The notes under the pieces are model-generated. The model was not told the DNA's origin and did not search any database. It saw only the letters and a program-made list of their open reading frames with translations. A DNA stretch of 64,000 bases from the NCBI RefSeq assembly GCF_016424485.1, contig NZ_JAELUP010000103.1, forward strand, positions 248,001 through 312,000. Reading direction: 5' to 3'. Of the stretch, positions 41,970 through 49,555 are shown piece by piece. Origin of the DNA: Paenibacillus roseus (GTDB lineage: Bacteria; Bacillota; Bacilli; Paenibacillales; Paenibacillaceae). The position numbers and the translations under genes were made by a program. Position 1 is the first letter of the stretch; each line of letters begins with the position of its first letter.

Positions 41970-42030
41970 CTTATATTTTTACAAAAGGCTGCGCTCCTGT
42001 TCGGGGCGCAGCCTTTTGTAAAAATATAAG
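41970..42030 (+). terminator. Terminator with a perfect 25-bp stem after the PIN-PhoH gene
   Basis: CTTATATTTTTACAAAAGGC plus TGCGC (41970-41994) is exactly complementary to 42006-42030, with an 11-base loop. The right arm ends in AATATAAG, which is also the first arm of the interspersed repeat copy C, so the two hairpins share bases. Confidence 0.85.
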
Positions 42031-42121
42031 AATTTATAAAGTTCCTTCTATAAATGAGCTTATATTTTACCACGAAACGAAGTTTTTGCTCGTCCAAGGA
42101 CGGCAAAGCCGTTTACGCTTG
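42022..42121 (+). repeat. Two-hairpin interspersed repeat, full copy C
   Basis: Hairpin 1: AAATATAAG (42022-42030), ATTTATA, TATAAAT and CTTATATTT (42059-42067). Hairpin 2: ACGAAACGAAGTTTTT, GTCCAAGGAC and CGGCAAAGCCGTTTACGC, ending in CTTG (42118-42121). It lies upstream of the solute-binding protein gene. Loop bases differ from copies A and B while the pairing arms are kept. Confidence 0.85.
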
Positions 42122-42234
42122 TCCGAATGCCCAGAGTTTGTATTTGTAATAGAGACTTAACAAGACATTCCGGTGGATTGTTGTTAAGATATAAGGGTAA
42201 ACCGCAGAAGCGTGAAGGATGGAGGGGAAGCTTG

Positions 42235-43506
42235 GTGTCCCGCAAGAGATATTACATTATGCTGCTGAGTCTTCTGATGCTGTTCATAGTGGTAGGTTTT
42301 CCTATGGCGGCAGGACCTACGAACCGGATCGCCAAGTGGACGGGGGCAGAACCGGAAAAAGTCAACCAAACGACTGCGGCAGATGAAAATATAATTAAAT
42401 TTATGGATGTAAACGTTTCCATTAGTTCGTCTGAGTTTGCTGATCTGCAGAAGCTGACTCTTGATTTTACAGCGAAGCATCCCGATATCAAGGTGAAGCT
42501 GGTCAATTTGCCGGCAGGCGATACATACGAGCGTTTGAAGCAAGGCGCCTTGCTCGGCGAGGCGCCGGATATCATGCTGCTCGATAACAGCTGGGTGATC
42601 GATTTCGCCGCTTCCGGCTATTTGAAAAATGTAGATTCGATGTTCGCGGGTGAGACCTTCTCAGACGTCCCTGCAGGGCTTCTCCAGCCGTTGAAGTGGA
42701 ATAGCTTTCTTTGGGGCGTTCCCAAGGATGCTGATCCGCTGCTGACCGTCTGGAGCGCTGTTCTTCTAAAGGGAGCGGGAGGCGAACCCTTATCCTTGCC
42801 GCACAACATAAGCGAATTGGAGTTGCTCGCAGAGGCGATCGATGCTGCAGACAACAACAAGACGCCTGAATCTAGAAAGTGGGCTGCATTTGCTCCGGAC
42901 AGCCTTAAGGAGCTTCTTGTATGGGCTTCCGCTTTTCAAGGAGCAGACGGCGATCCAGCCAATATGGCTCATCTTCCTTCAAAGCAGGAGGAATTGCTTC
43001 GCAACCTTGATAGTATGAGAATGAAAGGAATGTTGTTGGTGGAAGCCGACAGCAGCCGGCTGCTGGATCATTTGCTGAATGGCAATTTGTTGTCCGCGGT
43101 GTTGCCATTATCAAAGCTGTACGCGAATTGGTCTTCCTATGCGGGAAAGCTGGTGGTGCAAAATCAGGCGTCTGAGCAGCCGCTGTGGCTTAATGGACGA
43201 AGCTATACGCTGTCCGCCAAGACCAAGTGGCCGCAGGAGGCCAAAGCCTGGATCGAATATGTGACAGATCCCTTGCATCAGGAGGCTGCTTTCATTTCCT
43301 CCGGCAAGCTGCCTGCCCGCAAATCGGCGTATGAAGCGAAGAGGCTTGATCCTATCTCAGCTTCGCTTCACGAGCGGCTCGAGCAGCTTACGCAAGCTCG
43401 AATGGATGCCAACTGGCATCAGCAGTATATCCGGAACGGGCAGCTTTGGGGTCGTTGGTTGAACGGGGAAATAGGTGTTGACGGATTGCTGGATCAATGG
43501 GAGTAA
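42235..43506 (+). CDS. Extracellular solute-binding protein (family 1), orphan
   Basis: About 423 residues. An N-terminal membrane-type signal (YYIMLLSLLMLFIVVGFPMAAG) without a lipobox Cys precedes an ABC sugar-type binding fold. Family features are FTAKHPDIKVKLVNLPAGDTYERL, APDIMLLDNSWVIDFA and a hinge near WGVPKDADPLLTVW. The GTG at 42235 follows GGAGGGG by 7 bases. No permease or ATPase gene is adjacent, which is unusual. It may be a substrate sensor or feed a distant transporter. It is followed by a terminator. Confidence 0.85.
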   Translation: MSRKRYYIMLLSLLMLFIVVGFPMAAGPTNRIAKWTGAEPEKVNQTTAADENIIKFMDVNVSISSSEFADLQKLTLDFTAKHPDIKVKLVNLPAGDTYERLKQGALLGEAPDIMLLDNSWVIDFAASGYLKNVDSMFAGETFSDVPAGLLQPLKWNSFLWGVPKDADPLLTVWSAVLLKGAGGEPLSLPHNISELELLAEAIDAADNNKTPESRKWAAFAPDSLKELLVWASAFQGADGDPANMAHLPSKQEELLRNLDSMRMKGMLLVEADSSRLLDHLLNGNLLSAVLPLSKLYANWSSYAGKLVVQNQASEQPLWLNGRSYTLSAKTKWPQEAKAWIEYVTDPLHQEAAFISSGKLPARKSAYEAKRLDPISASLHERLEQLTQARMDANWHQQYIRNGQLWGRWLNGEIGVDGLLDQWE

Positions 43507-43512
43507 ACTACA

Positions 43513-43552
43513 AAACAAAGAAGCCGGACAAGTATCCGACTTCTTTGTTTAG
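43513..43552 (+). terminator. Terminator after the solute-binding protein gene
   Basis: AAACAAAGAAGcCGGA pairs with TCCGAcTTCTTTGTTT around CAAGTA. The A/T flanks allow bidirectional action between the convergent genes. Confidence 0.85.
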
Positions 43553-43593
43553 GCGATTTGTCCTTCCAAGGACAGCAAAGCCGTTTACGCTTG
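43553..43593 (+). repeat. Two-hairpin interspersed repeat, hairpin-2 partial copy in tandem
   Basis: GCGATTTGTCC, AAGGACAGCAAAGCCG and TTTACGCTTG reproduce the 3' half of hairpin 2. The copy directly abuts the 5' end of full copy B, giving a head-to-tail tandem. Confidence 0.75.
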
Positions 43594-43693
43594 AAATATA
43601 AGTATTTATAAGTTTTACATTTATAAATGGCTTATATTCACTACGCGAAACGAGGCTTTATCAGTCCGAGGACGGTAAAGCCGTTTACGCTTG
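43594..43693 (+). repeat. Two-hairpin interspersed repeat, full copy B (best copy)
   Basis: Hairpin 1: AAATATAAG (43594-43602), ATTTATAA, loop GTTTTACAT, TTATAAAT and CTTATATT (43631-43638). Hairpin 2: GCGAAACGAGGCTTT (43644-43658), GTCCGAGGAC and GGTAAAGCCGTTTACGC, ending in CTTG. It shares a block of more than 35 identical bases with copy A. It lies between two convergent genes, after a terminator. Confidence 0.88.
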
Positions 43694-43696
43694 GGA

Positions 43697-44794
43697 CTAT
43701 AATTTTAATTTTAAATGGATGACAAGCTCCTTATCCAGGATTTCCACATTTTCAGCCTGAATCAGCTTGACGATCAGTTGCGGATAGAAGCTCAAATCGA
43801 ATTCTTCCTCCAGCGCCTTGCGCGTCGTATCCGGCAGGGCAAGCCCATTGAACAGCAGTTCATCGACATGGAAGCGTATGGCGTTTTTTGGCTCATTTTC
43901 AATTGTATAATGGCCGCTTACAGCTACGGATAGTCCTTCGCGCTGCCCGTTTACCTGAATGTTGTCCTTCTGGAATTCAAAGGCGAAATTTTTGAATAGT
44001 TCATTCTGCTGGCGTAAAAATGTATTCAGGGCATCCTCGGGCACCCGAACCGTGTAATCAAAACCTTTCATTTTCAGAAATTCGGGATTGTCTTTGAGCC
44101 ACCCGGGCAGTTCCTTCATCGCTCTGGAGAGGGCGCGAAAATAATTTTTGACCTCTGTAAGGCCAACGGTCTGCCAATAGTTGCTCAACTCCTCCATAAG
44201 CATTCGCATCCGCTCGCTGTCTGTAGATGCGGCAAGATCCCGGTTAATTTCCAGTTCCAATTGCGCCAGTCTTGCGCGCTGCTGGAGCAGCCGCTTCTCC
44301 ATCTCCACAAGCTGGAGCTGCTGGTTGTCGAGAGCTTGGCGTTGCTGTTGCAGTTGCTCAAGCTGTGCCGTGTATTCGCCAAGAACCTGCCTGTCCCGCG
44401 CAAAAATCCATTCAAAATAGTCCATGACGACAAGGAAATCTGAAAGCTTTCGGAAGGAGAGCAGGGCACCGAGCAATATATCCCGTTCACCTGTATAATA
44501 GGCTCTCAAAACACGGCCCGCATCCGCTTGGCGCTGGATTTTCATTTCTTCTTGAACCTGAATCGTTTGGGTCTTTTGCTCGGATTGCAGCTCCAGCTCT
44601 TGCTTTTTCAGGTTGACTCTCTCGATCTCTTTATCGATTTCCACGACAGACAGGCTTTTCTCCAGAAGGCGGCGGGTTTGCTCATCTGCAGGCTGTGCAA
44701 AGGCAGGCATCATGACCAGGCTTTGTACCGTCCAGAAGAAAACAAGCAGCGATAGAGCAACAAGAGCGGCAGGAGCCCAGGCAGTTCGTGTCAC
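43697..44794 (-). CDS. Secreted coiled-coil protein (PcsB/CwlO-like N-terminal pattern)
   Basis: A 365-residue minus-strand protein. The signal peptide ends in PAFAQ (cleavage after AFA, about residue 33). A long heptad-rich coiled coil (about 40-195) is rich in Gln, Leu and Arg (LEQLQQQRQALDNQQ). The globular C-terminal ~165 residues end in ILDKELVIHLKLKL. A central ADAGRVLRAYYTGERDILLGALLS block resembles EnvC/PcsB-type murein hydrolase activators, but no NlpC/P60, CHAP or LytM domain follows. The GTG start has AAAGGGGG upstream. Possibly a wall hydrolase regulator; function unproven. Confidence 0.8.
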   Translation of the reverse strand: MTRTAWAPAALVALSLLVFFWTVQSLVMMPAFAQPADEQTRRLLEKSLSVVEIDKEIERVNLKKQELELQSEQKTQTIQVQEEMKIQRQADAGRVLRAYYTGERDILLGALLSFRKLSDFLVVMDYFEWIFARDRQVLGEYTAQLEQLQQQRQALDNQQLQLVEMEKRLLQQRARLAQLELEINRDLAASTDSERMRMLMEELSNYWQTVGLTEVKNYFRALSRAMKELPGWLKDNPEFLKMKGFDYTVRVPEDALNTFLRQQNELFKNFAFEFQKDNIQVNGQREGLSVAVSGHYTIENEPKNAIRFHVDELLFNGLALPDTTRKALEEEFDLSFYPQLIVKLIQAENVEILDKELVIHLKLKL

Positions 44795-44872
44795 TGGCAG
44801 TTCCCCCTTTACAAGTATGACGGGACTAGTCTATGCTGCAAAATGCCATAATATTTCCACCTACAGATAAAG

Positions 44873-44900
44873 AAACAGCCGGGCAGGAGCCCGGCTGTTT
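44873..44900 (-). terminator. Terminator downstream of the DUF2626 gene (minus strand)
   Basis: AAACAGCCGGGC pairs perfectly with GCCCGGCTGTTT around AGGA. Read on the minus strand it is followed by TTTCTTTAT. Confidence 0.85.
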
Positions 44901-44921
44901 GACGTACATGTCATGGGGAAT

Positions 44922-45158
44922 TTAGAACGGCATTCCCATTTCAAAAACAGACCAGTACGTGAAGCCTGCAAAAGAAAGAATCATGTAACCCCAGAACATT
45001 AATATGTAGGTTCTTTCCGAGAAATTCAAGTAGCCAAGCAGGACGAACACTGCGGTCTGGGCAAAGAACAGGATCGCCATCTCGATCATGTGACCTGCAT
45101 ATGCCATGAGTCCGATTACAAGTGTCCAAAAACCAAGTACTCGAAACATGCGTGCCAT
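44922..45158 (-). CDS. DUF2626 small membrane protein (YqgY-like)
   Basis: A 78-residue protein with two hydrophobic segments. The pattern MARMFRVLGFWTLVIGLMAYAG, then YLNFSERTYILMFWGYM and SFAGFTYW, matches the DUF2626 family of Bacillales. GGGGGG lies before the ATG on the minus strand. It is divergent from the RsfA-type regulator. Function unknown. Confidence 0.85.
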   Translation of the reverse strand: MARMFRVLGFWTLVIGLMAYAGHMIEMAILFFAQTAVFVLLGYLNFSERTYILMFWGYMILSFAGFTYWSVFEMGMPF

Positions 45159-45423
45159 TATTCCAACCCCCCTGTCGCACTTACCTTTTAAGCAAGTCTT
45201 GACACAATTCTATCCAACATTATACCTTTCGAGTTGTCTACTGTAAACCATGAAACGTGACAATTCATAAACTTTATTGTCCCTAGTTTAACCGGATTCG
45301 CTGCTAACCATGTATGAGCTTTTGGAAAATTGGAAATACAATTTAGTATCGATAGATTCTATGAACTCTACCAAGGGCATAAAGATATATGGAGGCCCTT
45401 TAACGTTAGGAGGTTTTGGTAGC

Positions 45424-46071
45424 ATGACAGCAGTCAGACAAGATGCGTGGAGTCCCGATGATGATTTGATTCTGGCCGAAGTTACGTTGCGCCATATTCG
45501 GGAAGGAAGTACACAGCTGGCGGCATTTGAGGAAGTAGGGGAGCGAATCGGCAGAACGTCAGCAGCCTGCGGGTTCAGATGGAACAGTTGTGTCCGCAAA
45601 CGCTATGAAGACGCCATCCAGTTGGCAAAGCAGCAACGGCAAAAACGGAATTATTTGCGCAAGCAATCTTTCCCGGCAGTTCCGCATGTATCCGCAGTTA
45701 CAGTGGAGCAAGTCCAGCATTCGTATGAGAAAAATGAAACGGCAGCAGAAGAAGCCATTACCATTGATGCGGTCATCCGGTTTTTGAGAAGTTGGAAAAC
45801 AACCTATCAGGATTTAACCCGGCATATCAAAGGGCTGGAAAAGGAATTGAAAGATAAGGACGAGGAACTTTTTGATCTGCGGGTAGATAATGAAAGATTG
45901 TCCAAAGAGGTTAATAATGTCCAGATTGATTATCGTACAGTTAATGATGATTACAAGACTTTGATTCAGATCATGGACCGTGCTCGCCGCCTGGCCAGCA
46001 TGAATGAAGAGGAAGAAGTCAAGTCTCGCTTCAAAATGGATGCCAACGGCAATCTGGAGCGGATCGAGTAG
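45424..46071 (+). CDS. RsfA/GerR (YlbO)-type sporulation transcription factor
   Basis: About 215 residues. The N-terminal Myb/SANT-like DNA-binding segment contains DAWSPDDDLILAEVTLRHIREGSTQLAAFEE and ACGFRWNSCVRKRYE, the RsfA signature. The C-terminal half is a long coiled coil (IKGLEKELKDKDEELFDLRVDNERL) for dimerisation. The ATG at 45424 follows AGGAGG; the open frame to 45310 is unsupported. Because panE follows and the mra cluster is near, this matches B. subtilis ylbO (gerR), a sigma-E-dependent regulator, rather than rsfA itself. Confidence 0.88.
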   Translation: MTAVRQDAWSPDDDLILAEVTLRHIREGSTQLAAFEEVGERIGRTSAACGFRWNSCVRKRYEDAIQLAKQQRQKRNYLRKQSFPAVPHVSAVTVEQVQHSYEKNETAAEEAITIDAVIRFLRSWKTTYQDLTRHIKGLEKELKDKDEELFDLRVDNERLSKEVNNVQIDYRTVNDDYKTLIQIMDRARRLASMNEEEEVKSRFKMDANGNLERIE

Positions 46072-46102
46072 CGTTCGTTTGCTTGGCGATGTAAAGACGA
46101 AG

Positions 46103-46187
46103 AACCGTCCGAAAGGTACGGTTTCCCTGAGAAACAGCCGGAAGGCTGAAAGCTGCAGGGGAAACCGCACTTCCGGACGGTTTTTTT
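46103..46187 (+). terminator. Branched hairpin terminator after the RsfA/GerR-type gene
   Basis: The outer stem AACCGTCCG pairs with CGGACGGTT. An inner stem, GCGGTTTCCC-type (ACGGTTTCCCTG with CAGGGGAAACCGC), extends it. Seven T follow (46181-46187). Confidence 0.8.
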
Positions 46188-46249
46188 AAATATATGAATG
46201 TATTAACGTCCCTTTTGCCCATTAAAGACGGCAAAGCCGTTTACACTTG
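46188..46249 (+). repeat. Two-hairpin interspersed repeat, internally deleted copy G
   Basis: AAATATATGAATGTATT resembles the opening of hairpin 1. After a deletion the copy resumes with GACGGCAAAGCCG and TTTACACTTG, the 3' arm of hairpin 2. It begins at the end of the terminator T run and lies upstream of panE. Confidence 0.7.
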
Positions 46250-46326
46250 ATAGCCCCTTTTTTGTGCCGCTTCTGCTAAAATAAGAGACAGCCTGAATGA
46301 TACCGGAAGAAAAGAGGATGCTTGTA

Positions 46327-47277
46327 ATGAAGCATATGATTATAGGGGCGGGCGCAATCGGACTGCTGATGGCCTCCAGGCTGGCGTCCTCGGGCGAGGA
46401 CGTGTTGCTATGGACGCGTTCGAAAGAACAGGCCGAAAGACTAAGCAACAACGGACTGATGCTTGTCGAAGGCCAAGAGGAACAGACAGACCGGCGGCCG
46501 ATTCGGGTCAAAGCCAGCCCATTCATGATATCGACAGCAAAGCGAGTTGTTGCAGAGGCAGAGGAGCACATTGTATGGTTGACCGTGAAGCAAACCAGCA
46601 TCGACGCAGAGTTCATCCGCCAACTTAAGCTGCTTCTGCCCGCAGGCTCGCTGCTGCTTTGTATGCAGAACGGAATCGGCCATATTGAAAGGCTGAAAGA
46701 AGCGCTTTCCGGCATCGAGGTGATCCCAGTGATTACAACCGAAGGCGCTTTGACAAAGAATGGGGGAACGTTAGTCCATCATACCGGACGAGGGCAGATT
46801 CATATAGCTGAAGCGGGCTCCGCCAAAGTTGGCGCCCTGCAAAAAAAATTGATGAACAGCTTGAAAAAGGCAGGAATCACGGCGTTTTTGTCGAAACAGT
46901 TGGATGACCGGATTTACCAAAAATTATTAATCAATAGCGTCATTAATCCGTTGACAGCGATCTATCAGGTAAGGAACGGCGAGCTTCCTGAGCATCCGGT
47001 GCGGCTGAAGCTGATGAGAGCGCTTCATGAGGAAGGCGTACATATTGTTCATGCCGCAGGCATGACGTGCAGCGGGAAGGAATGGGACATGCTTCTGGAA
47101 GTATGCCGGAATACGGCACACAATGAATCCTCCATGTTCCGTGACGTCCAGAGCGGGAGAGAGACTGAGATTGATTTCATCAATGGCGGGCTTGTAGCGC
47201 TGGGCAGGACATATGGCCTTCCGGCTCCTTTGAATGCTGCGATGCTTTCGCTGGTCAAGGCTCTTGGCGGCAAATAG
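46327..47277 (+). CDS. panE: 2-dehydropantoate 2-reductase
   Basis: A 316-residue NADPH-dependent reductase of pantothenate (CoA) synthesis. The Rossmann motif GAGAIGLLMASRL opens the protein (about 6-18). KQTSIDAEF, NGIGH and the catalytic Lys block LINSVINPLTAIYQVRNGEL (about 200-215) are present. The ATG at 46327 follows GAGGATG; a second ATG at 46318 is possible. It occupies the ylbQ position upstream of bshC and mraZ. Confidence 0.92.
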   Translation: MKHMIIGAGAIGLLMASRLASSGEDVLLWTRSKEQAERLSNNGLMLVEGQEEQTDRRPIRVKASPFMISTAKRVVAEAEEHIVWLTVKQTSIDAEFIRQLKLLLPAGSLLLCMQNGIGHIERLKEALSGIEVIPVITTEGALTKNGGTLVHHTGRGQIHIAEAGSAKVGALQKKLMNSLKKAGITAFLSKQLDDRIYQKLLINSVINPLTAIYQVRNGELPEHPVRLKLMRALHEEGVHIVHAAGMTCSGKEWDMLLEVCRNTAHNESSMFRDVQSGRETEIDFINGGLVALGRTYGLPAPLNAAMLSLVKALGGK

Positions 47278-47330
47278 AAAATTCCAAGCCTGAATGTTTA
47301 GATTTAGACTCAGAAAGGGGCGGAGTTATC

Positions 47331-47714
47331 ATGCAATGGTTGGTAAAAGCGTATGCGTTTCTTGCAGCGGTTCCTATAATACCTTTTTTTATCATTTATT
47401 TTAGCGCCAAGGCGGCGACAGGGAATAAAAAGAAAGCGTTTCGTCTGGCGATGGACATTACGACCGCCCTTCTGATCGGATGCGTCGCCGTATTGTTCGA
47501 CATGGTGTTCAAAAGTTCATTCGGCATTTTCGGTATCCTGTTGCTGTTGCTCATAGGCGGGGGACTGATGGGCAATCTTCAGCATCGCACTAAGGGTGTT
47601 CTTGATCTCAAGCGGGTTACCCGCGCGGTATGGCGGCTGAGCTTCTTTATGATGAGCGCCATGTATATCTTACTGATGCTAATTGGCATTGGCCAGAGCT
47701 TTGCCAGAGTTTAG
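47331..47714 (+). CDS. DUF3397 membrane protein
   Basis: A 127-residue protein with four hydrophobic segments separated by short basic loops (GNKKKAF, QHRTKGVLDLKRVTRAVWRL). The size, layout and position between panE and bshC match the DUF3397 family. AAAGGGGCGG precedes the ATG. Function unknown; conserved proximity to the division cluster is the only hint. Confidence 0.82.
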   Translation: MQWLVKAYAFLAAVPIIPFFIIYFSAKAATGNKKKAFRLAMDITTALLIGCVAVLFDMVFKSSFGIFGILLLLLIGGGLMGNLQHRTKGVLDLKRVTRAVWRLSFFMMSAMYILLMLIGIGQSFARV

Positions 47715-47769
47715 GCCGTTTTTAGTCGAATTCGATAGTGTTATGCAGTTTTGGGACGATTTTTGTGCT

Positions 47770-47799
47770 TTGACGGTTTCGACCTCCGTTGTGTACAAT
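47770..47799 (+). promoter_or_regulatory. Sigma-A-type promoter of bshC
   Basis: TTGACG (47770-47775) and TACAAT (47794-47799, in TGTACAAT) are separated by 18 bp. The bshC start is 48 bp downstream. Confidence 0.7.
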
Positions 47800-47846
47800 C
47801 AATTCAGAACCAGAGGAACATAGCGACTGGAGGGTAAGGCAGCGAC

Positions 47847-49508
47847 ATGAGTGGGTTAACATTAAATATGCCATCGGGTCAGCCTATTACCGATGCATAT
47901 ATCAATAAGACAGATCCGAACGTGCTTCGGCAGTTCGGTTACCATTGGCAAGAGGATGGCCACTGGGCAGTCAGAGCCGAAGAGCTTCGGCAGGCTGGAG
48001 GACCGCGTGCTGACAGAGCCGCTCTTGCAGAGGTTTTGTCGGCATACAACAGGGAGCATGGCGCGTCGGAAGCCGCCCTGGAGCATATCCGCGAGCTTGG
48101 CAATGGCGCGCTCGTTGTTGTCGGGGGGCAGCAGGCCGGCTTATGGAGCGGACCGTTGCTGGTGCTGTTTAAGGCGGTTTCCATTATTCAAAGCGCAGCC
48201 TTTGCAAGGGACAAACTCAAGTCTCCTGTCATTCCTGTTTTTTGGATTGCCGGCGAAGATCATGACTGGGAAGAAGCCGGTCATACGTATCTCGTTTCGG
48301 AAGAACCCAAGCTGCGCAAGCTGGAGTTGACACGCCCCAAGGGCGCAAAAACATCTGTCAGCCGCAGCATAATCAGCCCTGAGGCGTGGAAGCAGGCTAT
48401 TGAGGAACTGGGAGCGCTGCTGCCGGATTCTGAATATAAGCCTGATCTGCTGGACCGTTTATGCGCATTTACAGACGGCGCCGCTACATTGTCCGATACT
48501 TTTGCCCGTCTGCTGGCCTGGTTGTTCGGGCCATACGGCCTTGTCGTTATGGACGCGGACGACCCTGCGCTGCGCAGGCTGGAAGCTCCGATGTTTGAAT
48601 GTATAGTCAGGAGCAATGAGGCGCTTCAGGAAGCCTATAATCGTTCAGCAGCGTATCTTGCAGAACACGGTTATTCCGCTCAGGCTGAAGTTGCGCCGGA
48701 TGGGGCGAATTTGTTCCTGTTCGGGCCAGGCCACAGCGGAGCGGAGGACTACAGTGGAGACCGGCAGCTGCTGTTTCGCAGCGGCCAACAGTTCAAAGAC
48801 CGCAAAGGATTTGTCAAACTGAGCACAGACGAGCTGTTGGAACTGGCGCGCAGGCAGCCGGAGCGACTGAGCAACAATGTGCTGACGCGGCCGCTGATGC
48901 AGGATTATCTGTTCCCTGTCTTGGGCACTGTCCTTGGACCAGGAGAAATTGCCTATTGGGCATTAACCTCGGATGCATTCAAGGCGCTGGGCATGAATAT
49001 GCCGATTGTGGTGCCTCGGTTGTCTTTTACATTTGTGGATCGGACAGCGCAAAAGCATATGGAGCGATACGGCATGACATTGGACACGGTGATGCACAAC
49101 GCCGAACAGCATAAGTCAGACTGGCTAAGCCGCCAGGGCGGTCTGCAGCCTATGGACGAGACTTTCGATAAAATAAAGGATCAGCTCTCAGCGATGTATG
49201 AGCCGGTTCTTGAGACGCTAGCTCCATATGGGCAAGATATTCAGGCTCTGGCTGAGACGAACCAGAGCAAGCTGTTTGAGCAGCTTGAATTTATGAAATC
49301 ACGGCTCTATTATGAACGCAGCAAGCGTCATGATGATGCGCTCCGCCAGATGGAGCGGGTACAATTGCAATTATGGCCTCAGGGCAAGCCGCAGGAACGG
49401 GTGCTAAACTTTATTCAGCTCTGGAATCAGTCAGGCTTGCACTGGCTGCGGGACCTGCTCCAGCAATCTCATAATAATGATCCCGGTCACAGGGTCGTAT
49501 ACTTATAG
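47847..49508 (+). CDS. bshC: Bacillithiol biosynthesis cysteine-adding enzyme BshC
   Basis: A 553-residue member of the BshC (YllA) family, the putative ligase that adds cysteine to GlcN-malate in the last step of bacillithiol synthesis. Family blocks are VVVGGQQAGLWSGPLL, VIPVFWIAGEDHDWEE and TRPLMQDYLFPVLGTVLGPGEIAYWA, with a coiled coil toward the C-terminus. A consensus-like promoter lies 48 bp upstream, and GGAGGG precedes the ATG at a longish 13 bases. In B. subtilis mraZ follows directly; here ahcY intervenes. Confidence 0.94.
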   Translation: MSGLTLNMPSGQPITDAYINKTDPNVLRQFGYHWQEDGHWAVRAEELRQAGGPRADRAALAEVLSAYNREHGASEAALEHIRELGNGALVVVGGQQAGLWSGPLLVLFKAVSIIQSAAFARDKLKSPVIPVFWIAGEDHDWEEAGHTYLVSEEPKLRKLELTRPKGAKTSVSRSIISPEAWKQAIEELGALLPDSEYKPDLLDRLCAFTDGAATLSDTFARLLAWLFGPYGLVVMDADDPALRRLEAPMFECIVRSNEALQEAYNRSAAYLAEHGYSAQAEVAPDGANLFLFGPGHSGAEDYSGDRQLLFRSGQQFKDRKGFVKLSTDELLELARRQPERLSNNVLTRPLMQDYLFPVLGTVLGPGEIAYWALTSDAFKALGMNMPIVVPRLSFTFVDRTAQKHMERYGMTLDTVMHNAEQHKSDWLSRQGGLQPMDETFDKIKDQLSAMYEPVLETLAPYGQDIQALAETNQSKLFEQLEFMKSRLYYERSKRHDDALRQMERVQLQLWPQGKPQERVLNFIQLWNQSGLHWLRDLLQQSHNNDPGHRVVYL

Positions 49509-49555
49509 AAGTGTCAATGCAGCATTTACTATGATTTTGTAGGAGGTTAGATATA

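Noticed and set aside
43657..43693. Possible coding content of the repeat (GACGGCAAAGCCGTTTACGC reads DGKAVY)
   Set aside because: Frames differ relative to start codons, hairpin 1 is full of stops, and arms rather than codons are conserved.
45159..45423. Small ORF from 45310 in the divergent intergenic region
   Set aside because: It is an in-frame extension of the RsfA/GerR-type gene; the AGGAGG site and the family N-terminus place the start at 45424.
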